DNA of 64,000 nucleotides, taken from positions 2,728,001-2,792,000 of the forward strand of contig NZ_CP147838.1 of assembly GCF_037338445.1 (NCBI RefSeq), given 5' to 3'. Every line of letters begins with the position of its first letter. The first letter of the stretch is position 1. This DNA is from Salinibaculum sp. SYNS191 (lineage in GTDB: Archaea; Halobacteriota; Halobacteria; Halobacteriales; Haloarculaceae). The position numbers were made by a program, and so were the translations under genes. Shown piece after piece: positions 1 to 7,681 of this stretch. The notes below the pieces were generated by a model. The model was given only the letters and a program-made list of their open reading frames with translations, was not told the DNA's origin and searched no databases.

Positions 1-94
1 TAGACACTGGTTGCCGGCAAGTGCGTGAAAGCGTGTCGATGCGGGACGGAAAGCGAAACGCCTATTTAACTAATCCGACTACGCCGGTATGCGA

Positions 95-197
95 GCCGCC
101 GTAGCTCAGCTGGTAGAGCACCACGCTGTTACGGTGCGTAGGATACCTGCGTGCCGCAGATACGTGGTTGTCCCAGGTTCGAGCCCTGGCGGCGGCG
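95..197 (+). tRNA. tRNA-Asn (GTT) with a 30-nt intron
   Basis: A complete cloverleaf is visible: acceptor stem 95-101 with 190-196, D stem 104-107 with 116-119, anticodon stem 121-125 with 163-167, T stem 173-177 with 185-189, discriminator G197. The anticodon loop reads C-T-G-T-T-A, then is interrupted after position 37 and resumes with A162, giving anticodon GTT (asparagine). CCA is not encoded. The gene decodes AAC/AAU. Its 3' end is duplicated about 150 bp downstream, the usual mark of tRNA-targeted integration. Confidence 0.95.
132..161 (+). other. tRNA intron with bulge-helix-bulge splice motif
   Basis: A canonical archaeal splicing motif can be drawn. The central helix has 4 pairs (126-159, 127-158, 128-157, 129-156). 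The 5' bulge is T130-A131-C132 and the 3' bulge A160-T161-A162, each 3 nt, with the cut after the second base. The intron helix pairs 133-138 with 150-155. This is the substrate form of the archaeal EndA tRNA endonuclease. Excision restores a 7-nt anticodon loop. Confidence 0.9.
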
Positions 198-199
198 CT
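176..199 (+). repeat. att-like direct repeat, copy in the tRNA-Asn 3' end
   Basis: These 24 bases cover the T loop, the 3' half of the T arm, the 3' acceptor strand and two following bases. They recur identically at 332-355. Tyrosine integrases of haloarchaeal elements commonly use tRNA 3' ends as attachment sites and leave such duplications. Confidence 0.7.
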
Positions 200-331
200 C
201 CCGACTTCTCCGACGAGGCGTTTCATCGCCGAGTCACAACTCTGGTCGGGAGCACCAACTCACAGGGCTCGAACACGGAAGTCGCAGCCCGCGCAGTGAG
301 CGTGAGCGAACGAGCAGGACCGTCTTGCATC

Positions 332-355
332 GGTTCGAGCCCTGGCGGCGGCGCT
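332..355 (+). repeat. att-like direct repeat, displaced tRNA 3' end copy
   Basis: Exact 24-base copy of the tRNA-Asn 3' end, without the 5' half of a tRNA, so it cannot fold into a tRNA. A 12-base inverted T-arm fragment also lies at 263-274. Only about 130 bp separate the copies, too little for an intact element, so this is either a remnant or one att site of an element lying further downstream. No integrase gene is visible between or near the copies. Confidence 0.7.
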
Positions 356-460
356 TCTCTATAATCCCATCAAACGTAGTTACATGGCCAGTCGACACTA
401 CTTTCAGTTTCACTCTCCCCGTGGGTCGATTCTTTTTGAACTCGACTAAAAGAGCCGGGT

Positions 461-937
461 GTGACTGACACAGGGAATCATTTCGCAGAACTCAAAGAGA
501 CGCAGAAACGGGGACAAGCAACTGAAGCACTACTGAAGGCAGAGTTCGTCGTCCGGGATATTCCGGTTCTCGTGCCCGAGTACGACAACGAACCATACGA
601 CTTCGTGGTGGAAATCGACGATTCGTTCTACAAAATCCAGGCTAAGACAGCCTATCCCGACGCCAACAACGAAACTGTCTACTTCGAAACGGTGAGTACT
701 CGTGCGCGGAGCGACGGCTACGTCCGTTCGGGATATGAGGAGGCAATCGATTTCTTCGCGGTTCACAACCCGGAACTCGGCGAGTACTATCTCATCCCTA
801 TCGAGGAAGCTGCAGACGGAAAGATGCAGATACGCTTTGTCGAACCGAAGAACAATCAACGAAAGGGTATCAACTGGCACGAAGATTATCTGATTGACGC
901 TGTTCTGTCATCACTCCGTACCGTAAAAGTGGACTAG
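461..937 (+). CDS. PD-(D/E)XK endonuclease-like protein (group I intron homing endonuclease type)
   Basis: 158 aa, GTG start. The N-terminal helix carries the pattern K-x-x-Q-K-R-G-Q-A-T-E-A typical of this family. A beta core near residues 46-66 has Asp and Glu followed by I-Q-A-K-T, matching the E/D...(D/E/Q)xK nuclease signature, with K about residue 61. This resembles the small PD-(D/E)XK nucleases first seen with group I introns (PF11645), common in haloarchaea as orphan genes. Base composition is visibly lower in GC than the neighbours, and the gene lies just beyond the att-like duplicate, suggesting transfer. Substrate and activity are not known. No intron or integrase is associated with it here. 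Confidence 0.7.
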   Translation: MTDTGNHFAELKETQKRGQATEALLKAEFVVRDIPVLVPEYDNEPYDFVVEIDDSFYKIQAKTAYPDANNETVYFETVSTRARSDGYVRSGYEEAIDFFAVHNPELGEYYLIPIEEAADGKMQIRFVEPKNNQRKGINWHEDYLIDAVLSSLRTVKVD

Positions 938-951
938 ATCCTCGCGGTCAG

Positions 952-1959
952 CTACAGCACCGCGTCCAGCGTCTCCTCGACGTCGAAGCGCACCGGGTCG
1001 GTTGCGGGGACGCCGAGGTCCCCGGCGTACTCCTCGATGGCCTCGCGGGCGGCGGACTCGTCCATGCCCTGCGTGTTGAGCATCCCGGCGTCGACGCTGG
1101 TCTCGCGGACGGGTTCGGCCACCTGCTCGTAGAGGTCGGCGTACTCCCGGACCGGGGGCAGCGGGTAGTCCTCGTAGCTGTGGTGGGTCTCGCGGCCGGC
1201 GACGTGGGTCATCACCAGCGAGTCCGGCTGTGACCCGTGGAGAATGGCGAGCGTGACGCCGGAGTAGGCGGGGTGGCCCAGCGACCCCTGTCCCTCGACG
1301 AAGAGCACGTCGTGGTCTGCGGCCTCGTGGACGAGGCGTTCGACCGCACCGGCGGCGAAGTCGGCGATGGTGCGGTCGATGGAGATGCCCCACCCGGAGA
1401 TCATGATGCCGGTCTGGCCGGTGGGGACGACGGCGGCGTCGAGGCCGCGCTCGCGGGCGGCGTCGCGGAGTTCGTAAGAGGTCGTCATCTTCCCCGTCGA
1501 GCAGTCGGTGCCGACGGTGAGGACGACCTGTGCGTCCACGTCGCCGGCGGTGCCCTCGGCGACGGTGAGGTCGTCGGGCGGGCGGCGCACGTCGCGGAGT
1601 TCGCAACCGTGTTCGTCGGCCAGCGCGGCGAACTCCGCGTCGTCGGCCAGCATGTAGTGCAGACCGGCCCAGACGTCACAGCCCCGCTCCAGCGCGGTGC
1701 GGACGTCGGGCCGCCAGGAGTCCTCGAAGCCGCCGCCGATGGGGGCGATGCCGACGACGAGGACGTCGCAGTCGGGGACGTCGGCCATCGATTCGACGAT
1801 TGGCGCGTCCTGTACGTCGGGGAGGTGGTCGTGGACCCGGTCGCCGGCGGTGTCGCGGTCCAGCACCGCCACGACGTCGTGGTCGCCGTAGCGGAGGATG
1901 CCGACCGCCGTCTTCGCGCGGCCGGGGAACTGCTCGTGGGCGAGAATCGCGATGTCCAT
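952..1959 (-). CDS. DUF1611 family protein, DgcN-like (D-glutamate N-acetyltransferase-like)
   Basis: 335 aa. The N-terminal half (1-125) is a Rossmann-like domain, and the C-terminal half carries a P-loop, G-T-D-C-S-T-G-K-M-T at about 150-159. This arrangement defines DUF1611/DgcN. A characterised bacterial member N-acetylates D-glutamate in a D-amino-acid catabolic route and works with the racemase DgcA, an enolase-superfamily enzyme. No racemase gene lies next to it here. The promoter lies between this gene and the Vms1-like gene upstream (same strand, 55 bp gap). The stop codon is only 15 bp from the end of the endonuclease-like gene. The family call is firm, the exact substrate is inference. 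Confidence 0.8.
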   Translation of the reverse strand: MDIAILAHEQFPGRAKTAVGILRYGDHDVVAVLDRDTAGDRVHDHLPDVQDAPIVESMADVPDCDVLVVGIAPIGGGFEDSWRPDVRTALERGCDVWAGLHYMLADDAEFAALADEHGCELRDVRRPPDDLTVAEGTAGDVDAQVVLTVGTDCSTGKMTTSYELRDAARERGLDAAVVPTGQTGIMISGWGISIDRTIADFAAGAVERLVHEAADHDVLFVEGQGSLGHPAYSGVTLAILHGSQPDSLVMTHVAGRETHHSYEDYPLPPVREYADLYEQVAEPVRETSVDAGMLNTQGMDESAAREAIEEYAGDLGVPATDPVRFDVEETLDAVL

Positions 1960-2014
1960 ATCCCAACGAGAACGAGGGGTGAGGTTAAGACTACCGTCTG
2001 GCGGTCATCGCGGG

Positions 2015-2908
2015 TCACACCGTCCGCAACTGGACCGTCCAGAACTCCGCGAAGGCGTCCTCCAGTGCCGGCTCCGGGTCGCCGGTCGCGCTGACCGTCG
2101 CCGTCACTTCCGCGTCGTCGGCGAACTCGTCCAGCACTGTGCGCTCGCCGACGACGAACAGCCGGTCGGTGGGACGCTCGTCGAGCGCGGCCTGGCAGCG
2201 GTCGAGGTGGGTCTCTATCTGCTCGTCGCGCAGGCGCTCGAAGCGACTCTGGGAGAAGCCGCCCTTCGAGTGCTGGCTCTTGAGGTCGCTGTCGAACCCG
2301 TGGAATGCGGTGCGCTCGCGGCCGTCGTAGACGCCCATCGCGAACAGGTCCGAGCGGACGAGTGCAATCGTGAACTCCCCGCGGGGCTGGAACCACTCGC
2401 GGTCGATGCGCGCCCGCCGGTCCCACGCGTCGAACGGCTCCGGCGGGGCCGGCACCGACAGACAGGCCCCGAGCAGGCCGGCGTCGTCGGTGACGGCGAG
2501 ACAGGGGGCGGCCCGCGAGACCAGCGACGTGCGGTTGCCGAAGGCCGCCCGGACGGACTCCGGCAGGTCGTGGCCGTTTTCGACGTAGGCGGTCAGCAGG
2601 CCTTCCGGTCCCGTCTCGATCGATTCGAGGCGGGAGAGAATCTCGTCGAGTCGGTCGCCGCGGAGTTTCGTCTCGCCCCGGAAGGTGACGTCGGCGTCGT
2701 CGGACTGGAGCCGGTCGACGCGGTCCTCCAGTTCCGTGACCCTGTCTTCGAGCTGGTTCGCACGCTCCTGGGCGCGCTGGCGGTCGGTGACGGCGTCGGC
2801 GCGGCGCTCCTGCTCGGCGTCGAGTTGCTGTTCGAGGTGGTACTTCTCGGATTCGAGGTCCTCGATGCGCTCTTTGAGTTCGGTGCGCCCGAGCAGGTCG
2901 TCGAGCAT
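2015..2908 (-). CDS. Vms1/ANKZF1-type peptidyl-tRNA hydrolase (VLRF1 domain)
   Basis: 297 aa. Residues 5-70 form a strongly heptad-like, charged coiled coil. Residues 100-297 form an eRF1-like VLRF1 domain with the signature K-S-Q-H-S-K-G-G-F-S-Q-S-R-F-E-R, in which Q220 matches the catalytic glutamine of the Vms1 family. In eukaryotes Vms1 cleaves peptidyl-tRNA on stalled 60S subunits, and archaeal members are assumed to act in ribosome rescue. The coiled coil replaces the zinc-finger and ankyrin parts of ANKZF1. Start chosen at the ATG just ahead of the coiled coil; upstream sequence is non-coding in this frame. Confidence 0.8.
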   Translation of the reverse strand: MLDDLLGRTELKERIEDLESEKYHLEQQLDAEQERRADAVTDRQRAQERANQLEDRVTELEDRVDRLQSDDADVTFRGETKLRGDRLDEILSRLESIETGPEGLLTAYVENGHDLPESVRAAFGNRTSLVSRAAPCLAVTDDAGLLGACLSVPAPPEPFDAWDRRARIDREWFQPRGEFTIALVRSDLFAMGVYDGRERTAFHGFDSDLKSQHSKGGFSQSRFERLRDEQIETHLDRCQAALDERPTDRLFVVGERTVLDEFADDAEVTATVSATGDPEPALEDAFAEFWTVQLRTV

Positions 2909-2948
2909 ACCCGGAACGGGCGAGCGGGAGGGTCTTAAACCCCGTCGC

Positions 2949-3296
2949 TCAGATTCCCGCGGGACCGTCTGTCAGGCGCAGCAACTGGGCCGCCCGGTCG
3001 GCCTTCGCGAGCAGGACCTCCTCCAGCGAGGGCGGATTGCGCAGGTGCCCGTCCAGCGCGTCTTCCGGCACGGCGAGCGTATCGGCGGGGACGCTCTCGT
3101 CGCCGTGGACCGGGAAGTGGTTCGTCCCCACCTTCATGACCAGCGGGAGGTCTGTCCGCTCGATACCCTCGCCGTCGGCGTACAGTTGTCTGTTGACTCG
3201 TTCGTGCTGCGTCTGACACATCGTCGCGACCTCACCCTGCCCCGGCTCGACGTAGAGCCGACCGAGGTAGTAGCCGCGGGAGAACTGTTCGAACAT
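2949..3296 (-). CDS. DUF5802-like haloarchaeal conserved protein
   Basis: 115 aa. The protein begins M-F-E-Q-F-S-R-G-Y-Y-L-G and has a compact beta-rich look without membrane segments or metal ligands. I recall it as a haloarchaea-restricted family (DUF5802) of unknown function. The ATG at 3296 is preferred over an in-frame ATG 24 bases upstream because homologues begin at MFEQFSR. It lies 40 bp upstream of the Vms1-like gene on the same strand and could share a transcript with it. Confidence 0.75.
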   Translation of the reverse strand: MFEQFSRGYYLGRLYVEPGQGEVATMCQTQHERVNRQLYADGEGIERTDLPLVMKVGTNHFPVHGDESVPADTLAVPEDALDGHLRNPPSLEEVLLAKADRAAQLLRLTDGPAGI

Positions 3297-3449
3297 GCGG
3301 TGCGTGTGAACACAGCACATTGAACGGCATAAGTGCTGCCCGGTAGGCTTATGCAGTCGTGCATTCCCACCACACCGGCTGCCCGGCCCCGCTCCGGGGG
3401 ACCGTCGGCCGACAGAAATCCCTTAGTTCGGCGGGCACGGCGTCGGCGT

Positions 3450-4082
3450 ATGGAGCGTTCGCCCGTGCCGCGACGGTGGGCCGACCTGTATCTCACGCAG
3501 GGGCCGAACCTGGTCGCCCTGTTGCTGGTCGACGCGGTCGCCCTGCTGGTCGGCGTGCGCTTCTACGTCGACGAGATGGTCGACGTCTCGACGTGGCTGT
3601 GGCCGCTGTTTGCCGACTCGCCGATCGCGCTCTTCCTGGCGATTCTCTCGCTGATGGTCCTCGTGCCTGCGCTGGGGACCGACCTCGACGCCGTGCCCCA
3701 GAACCGCGTGCTGGCCTATCTGCACACGCTGGCGTTCGTCTGGCTCGTCAAGATGGGGCTGTGGACCGCGCTCGCGCTCGGACTGGGCTTCGACCGGTAC
3801 TACCCCGCGCCGTGGGACTTCTTCGGCATCATCGTCACGCACCTGGCATTCGTCGGACAGGCGTTGCTCGTCCCGTACTACGGCCGGACGACGCGAGGGG
3901 CCCTGGGGTTCGCGCTGGTGCTGGCGCTGCTCAACGACGTGCTGGACTACGGGTTCGGACTGCACCCGCCGCTGCGATACGAGCCAGACCTGCTGCTCCC
4001 AGCGGGGACGGTGGTACTCTCGGTCCTCGCGGTCGTGGCGGCCGCGCGTCTACTCCCGAGACTGGACGAACGTGCCGGATGA
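3450..4082 (+). CDS. DUF1405-like integral membrane protein
   Basis: 210 aa with about six hydrophobic segments, separated by short loops containing D-R-Y-Y-P-A-P-W. This resembles DUF1405, a family of predicted membrane proteins in haloarchaea and Firmicutes with no defined function. The start at 3450 removes a 39-residue Arg/Pro-rich extension that looks like translated non-coding sequence. The reading frame ends two bases before an ATG in another frame, but the next real gene starts 98 bp later. Confidence 0.75.
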   Translation: MERSPVPRRWADLYLTQGPNLVALLLVDAVALLVGVRFYVDEMVDVSTWLWPLFADSPIALFLAILSLMVLVPALGTDLDAVPQNRVLAYLHTLAFVWLVKMGLWTALALGLGFDRYYPAPWDFFGIIVTHLAFVGQALLVPYYGRTTRGALGFALVLALLNDVLDYGFGLHPPLRYEPDLLLPAGTVVLSVLAVVAAARLLPRLDERAG

Positions 4083-4179
4083 ACACTCTTGGACAATGTG
4101 AGGTGGCGACAGGGGCCGGTGAACGGTGCGAACGAAAGTTCTACTTTATGCCGTACAGGACAGAACAAACAGGTAGAGC

Positions 4180-5103
4180 ATGAAGCGTCGTCAGGTCGCG
4201 GTGACTGTCGCACTCGCAGTCTGCGCCGTCGCGCTGGTCGCCGTTCCGGTCGTGGGGCTCGGGGTAGCACCGGGTGCACAGGTGGACAACGCGTCGTCGG
4301 ACAACACCACGAACGGGAGCTTCGGTCAGCAGGTCTCCTCGTTCATGCAGGCCAGCGCCGCCGACGCCGATTCGTCCGTCGAGCGTGGGATGTGGCAGGC
4401 GTCGGTGAACCAGACGGTGAACGAGAGCGGCGACCCGGCACCGAAGGTTGCCGGACGGGTCGCTGCACTGGAGCGTCGACTCCAGGAACTCCAGAACCGG
4501 ACCGAGCAACTGCGGGCAGAGCGCCGAAACCTCTCATCGAACAGGCAAGTGGCGTACACCGCCCGGGCCAGCGCGCTCCGCGAGCAGATTGTGAACCTTC
4601 GTGAGGACATCAACGCGACGGAGCGAACGGCGATGCGCGTCGGCGTCGACGCGTCGTCGCTGGACCGCGTCCGCGCCGCGGCCGGCAACGCCACCGGTCC
4701 CGAAGTCGCCGCGATTGCGCGGAGCATCACCGACGCGCCGCGTGGCCCGCCGGCCGGCGTCCCCGGTGGCGGCCCGCCGGGCGACCGGGGTCCCGGCGGC
4801 GTGGACCCGGCCAACGGTACGACTGGTCCCGGTCCGGGAAACGCGGGACCGCCGGGACGGGATAGCGGACCGGCGGCTGGTGGCCCCGGCAACGCGACCA
4901 CCGGACCTGGCCCGGCCGATAGCGGCCCCGGCGTCCCCGGACAGCCCGGGACCGACAACCAGACGAACGCCACCAGCGGGGGCGGCGCTCCAGACGAGAC
5001 TGGGGGCGGCGCTCCCGACACGCGCAGGGGCGGCCGACCCGACGACCGTGGGGGGCAGTCCGACTCCGCGGGGGACCCTGCCGCGCCCGACGGGTCTCCC
5101 TGA
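4180..5103 (+). CDS. Secreted protein with coiled coil and Pro/Gly-rich tail
   Basis: 307 aa. Residues 1-28 are a Sec-type signal peptide (K-R-R, then a long Ala/Val/Leu core). Residues about 90-150 are helical and heptad-like (E-R-R-L-Q-E-L-Q-N-R-T-E-Q-L-R). From residue about 185 to the end is a low-complexity tail rich in Gly, Pro, Asn and Thr, with several N-x-T/S sequons suited to archaeal N-glycosylation. No lipobox or C-terminal anchor is seen. The function is unknown; a cell-surface or exopolymer role is only a guess. An ArsR-type regulator follows 58 bp downstream on the same strand with its own promoter-like IR. Confidence 0.7.
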   Translation: MKRRQVAVTVALAVCAVALVAVPVVGLGVAPGAQVDNASSDNTTNGSFGQQVSSFMQASAADADSSVERGMWQASVNQTVNESGDPAPKVAGRVAALERRLQELQNRTEQLRAERRNLSSNRQVAYTARASALREQIVNLREDINATERTAMRVGVDASSLDRVRAAAGNATGPEVAAIARSITDAPRGPPAGVPGGGPPGDRGPGGVDPANGTTGPGPGNAGPPGRDSGPAAGGPGNATTGPGPADSGPGVPGQPGTDNQTNATSGGGAPDETGGGAPDTRRGGRPDDRGGQSDSAGDPAAPDGSP

Positions 5104-5135
5104 ACCGGCGGCCGCACCGTGGGGGCAAGCTTTTC

Positions 5136-5148
5136 AGTGGGAACCACT
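5136..5148. promoter_or_regulatory. Inverted repeat ahead of the ArsR-type gene
   Basis: AGTGG-GAA-CCACT, a perfect 5-bp-arm palindrome ending 12 bp before the start codon of the ArsR-type regulator. A second small palindrome, AACGTT, lies between it and the start. Position and symmetry fit an autoregulatory operator. No binding data can be read from the sequence. Confidence 0.4.
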
Positions 5149-5160
5149 AACGTTACGTGA

Positions 5161-5832
5161 ATGGACTCCGCCGAGCTACTCGACCTCCTGGGGAACGCGA
5201 ACAGGCGGCGGATTCTGCGGCTGCTCGCGCGCAAGCCCTGTTACGTGACCGAAATCAGCGAGTATCTCGGCGTCAGCCCGAAGGCGGTCATCGACCACCT
5301 GCGGAAGCTCGAAGAGGCGGGCCTGGTCGAGAGCCGGACCGATGAGCGCCGGCGCAAGTACTTCTCCATCTCGCGGAACCTCCGGCTCGAGGTGAACGTC
5401 TCGCCCTACGAGTTCGGAACGAAAAGCGCCTATCCGGCCAGCAAGGGCCTCGACATGACGGCCTGCCGGTACCTCAGTCTCGAAGTCGGCCACGTCGACC
5501 CCGGGGACGACGAGGACGAACAGGTCGACCTCGGCACGCTGGCGGACACGCTGCAGGAACTCGAACAGCTGGAGAACGAACTCTCGCTGGCCCAGCGGTG
5601 GGTTCAGGGCCGGCTCTCGGACGTCCGCGAGCGGGTCGCGGACCTGCTGGACGACGGCGACCCGCGGCTGGCCGCGGACGTGCTGGCGGGCCTCGCTGAC
5701 GGGAGCGCGACCGCGCCCCAGCTCAGCCGCCGGACCGAGGCACCGACGGAGGTAGTCGAGGACGTGCTGACGACGCTGGCCGAGGAGGACCTCGTCGAGC
5801 GCGAGGGCGACCGCTGGCGACTCGTCGACTAG
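5161..5832 (+). CDS. ArsR-like winged-helix transcriptional regulator
   Basis: 223 aa. Residues 1-85 are a winged helix: L-L-D-L-L-G-N-A-N-R-R-R-I-L-R-L-L, recognition helix in the V-S-P-K-A-V-I-D-H-L-R-K-L segment, and a wing with R-R-K-Y-F. The middle (about 120-165) is a helical dimerisation-like part, and the C-terminal 50 residues look like a second, weaker winged helix (A-P-Q-L-S-R-R-T). No metal-binding Cys pair is seen, so metal sensing is unlikely. Conserved haloarchaeal regulator with unknown targets. The stop codon overlaps the stop of the convergent gene in a shared CTAG. Confidence 0.8.
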   Translation: MDSAELLDLLGNANRRRILRLLARKPCYVTEISEYLGVSPKAVIDHLRKLEEAGLVESRTDERRRKYFSISRNLRLEVNVSPYEFGTKSAYPASKGLDMTACRYLSLEVGHVDPGDDEDEQVDLGTLADTLQELEQLENELSLAQRWVQGRLSDVRERVADLLDDGDPRLAADVLAGLADGSATAPQLSRRTEAPTEVVEDVLTTLAEEDLVEREGDRWRLVD

Positions 5833-6329
5833 AGGTCACGGGTGAGGCCGTCGCGGAGGTCGCGGCCGAAGTAGTGGCCGAGCACGCCGGCGACGACGCC
5901 CCCGACAGCGCCCACCGCGGCGATGGGGACGCCGGGACCGAGCAGCGTCAGCGTCAGGTTCCCGAGTACTGTGACCGCACCGCCGACGGCACCGCCGGCC
6001 AGGGCCATCGGGACGTACCGGCTGTCGCTCGCGACCGTCCCGTAGAGGAAGGCGGCGACGAACAGGCCGAGGAGGTTCCCGACGAGTCCGAAGGGGAAGA
6101 CCGCTCCGAGGCCCAGCACGCCGGCGAGGGCGACGACCAGCGAGACGGCCAGTCCGCGCTTGGAGAGAATCGACCCGGCGCGCCCGGCGACGCGGGACCG
6201 GACCCCGCCCTGTTGCTCCGTCGACGCCTCTCCGGAGGGTTCGTCGAGGTCGACCCCGAGGTCGATGTCGTCGGGCACGTCGACGTCGGTCTCGACCTCC
6301 CGGTCGAGTTGCGTGTCCCGCTCTGCCAT
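5829..6329 (-). CDS. Small integral membrane protein, unknown
   Basis: 166 aa. An acidic cytoplasmic-type N-terminus of about 55 residues is followed by three or four Gly/Ala/Val-rich transmembrane segments (about 60-160), with the phrase L-V-G-N-L-L-G-L-F-V-A-A-F-L-Y-G. No enzymatic motif is present. I do not recognise a characterised family. It is convergent with the ArsR-type gene and divergent from gatD, and so is probably transcribed alone. Confidence 0.65.
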   Translation of the reverse strand: MAERDTQLDREVETDVDVPDDIDLGVDLDEPSGEASTEQQGGVRSRVAGRAGSILSKRGLAVSLVVALAGVLGLGAVFPFGLVGNLLGLFVAAFLYGTVASDSRYVPMALAGGAVGGAVTVLGNLTLTLLGPGVPIAAVGAVGGVVAGVLGHYFGRDLRDGLTRDL

Positions 6330-6427
6330 GTCCGCGTCTACGGCACGGAGGGATATCGGTCTTTGCCCGGCCGGCCGTTCTCGCGCCGAAGGATGGTTTC
6401 AAGTCCGCCCGGGCGGTACGCGGGAGC

Positions 6428-7681
6428 ATGAACGCAGGCGACCGCGTCCGCGTGGATCGCGCGGACCAGACCTTCGAGGGCGTCCTCCTGCCCTCCTCGA
6501 CGCCCGACACCCTCGTCGTGAAACTCGACTCCGGGTACAACGTCGGTATCGACCGTGGGGACGCCGACGTGGACGTCCTCGAATCCGACGTCTACGACGT
6601 CGAGGACGCCCAGTCCGAGGGGGCCTCCGAAATCGAGTTCGACGACGACCTCCCGACTATCTCGCTCATCTCCACCGGCGGGACCATCGCCTCGACCGTC
6701 GACTACCGGACCGGTGCCGTCACCGCCCAGTTCGACGCCGAGGACGTGCTCCGGGCGGTGCCCGACCTCGCCGGCCTGGCGAACTACCGCGGCCGCGTCG
6801 TCGCGAACATCCTCTCTGAGAACATGACGCCGGACGTCTGGCAGGAGCTGGCCCGCGCCATCCACGAGGAAATCGAGGCCGGCGCGGACGGCGTCGTCGT
6901 CATGCACGGCACCGACACGATGCAGTTCTCCGCGAGCGCGATGGCCTTCATGCTCGACACGCCGGTGCCCATCGTCTTCACCGGCAGCCAGCGCTCCGCG
7001 GACCGCCCCTCGTCGGACAACGTGATGAACGCCGTCTGTGCCGTCGAAGCAGCGAAAAGCGACTGCGCGGAGGTCCTGGTCTGCATGCACGCCGACGAGT
7101 CCGACGACCGGTGTGCGCTCCATCGGGGCACCCGCGTCCGGAAGAACCACACCTCCCGCCGGGACGCCTTCGAGACGGTCGGCGCTGAACCGCTCGGCGA
7201 GGCCGACTACGGCATCGGCGAGGTCCCCGACGTCTCCTTCCGCCGCGAACACGCCGAGCGCGGCGAGACGGACCTCGCGCTGCACGACGACCTGGAGACG
7301 GACGTCGAACTGGTGAAGTTCACGCCCGGCACCGACGCGTCGCGGCTGGCGGCCGTCGGGGAGGACGCCGCCGGCGTCGTCGTCGAGGGGACGGGGCTGG
7401 GGCACGTCAACACCGACTGGATTTCCGTCGTCGACGACCTCACCGACGCCGGCACGCACGTCGTGATGACCAGCCAGTGTCTCGAAGGGCGGGTCTGCGA
7501 CCGCGTCTACGACACCGGCCGGGACCTGCTGGACGCCGGCGTCGTCGAGGGCGAGGACATCCTGCCGGGGACCGCGAAGGTCAAACTGATGTGGGCGCTG
7601 GCGAACACCGAGGACGTCGCCGACACGATGGCGACGCCGCTGGCTGGCGAGATTCAGGACCGGTCGGTCCCCTGGGAGTGA
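6428..7681 (+). CDS. gatD: Glu-tRNA(Gln) amidotransferase subunit D
   Basis: 417 aa, normal for the archaeal subunit. The N-terminal SH3-like domain (1-65) has the D-S-G-Y-N-V-G signature. The asparaginase domain (75-410) shows T-G-G-T-I-A-S at 83-89 and H-G-T-D-T-M at 160-165, holding the catalytic Thr, Thr, Asp and Lys set. GatD releases ammonia from glutamine, which GatE uses to convert Glu-tRNA(Gln) into Gln-tRNA(Gln), as archaea lack GlnRS. gatE is not in the window. The stop overlaps the start of the GNAT gene (TGATG), implying translational coupling. Confidence 0.95.
   Translation: MNAGDRVRVDRADQTFEGVLLPSSTPDTLVVKLDSGYNVGIDRGDADVDVLESDVYDVEDAQSEGASEIEFDDDLPTISLISTGGTIASTVDYRTGAVTAQFDAEDVLRAVPDLAGLANYRGRVVANILSENMTPDVWQELARAIHEEIEAGADGVVVMHGTDTMQFSASAMAFMLDTPVPIVFTGSQRSADRPSSDNVMNAVCAVEAAKSDCAEVLVCMHADESDDRCALHRGTRVRKNHTSRRDAFETVGAEPLGEADYGIGEVPDVSFRREHAERGETDLALHDDLETDVELVKFTPGTDASRLAAVGEDAAGVVVEGTGLGHVNTDWISVVDDLTDAGTHVVMTSQCLEGRVCDRVYDTGRDLLDAGVVEGEDILPGTAKVKLMWALANTEDVADTMATPLAGEIQDRSVPWE

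Noticed and set aside
197..460. Second tRNA gene around 332-355
   Set aside because: Only the 3' part of a tRNA is present; no acceptor 5' strand, D arm or anticodon arm can be formed.
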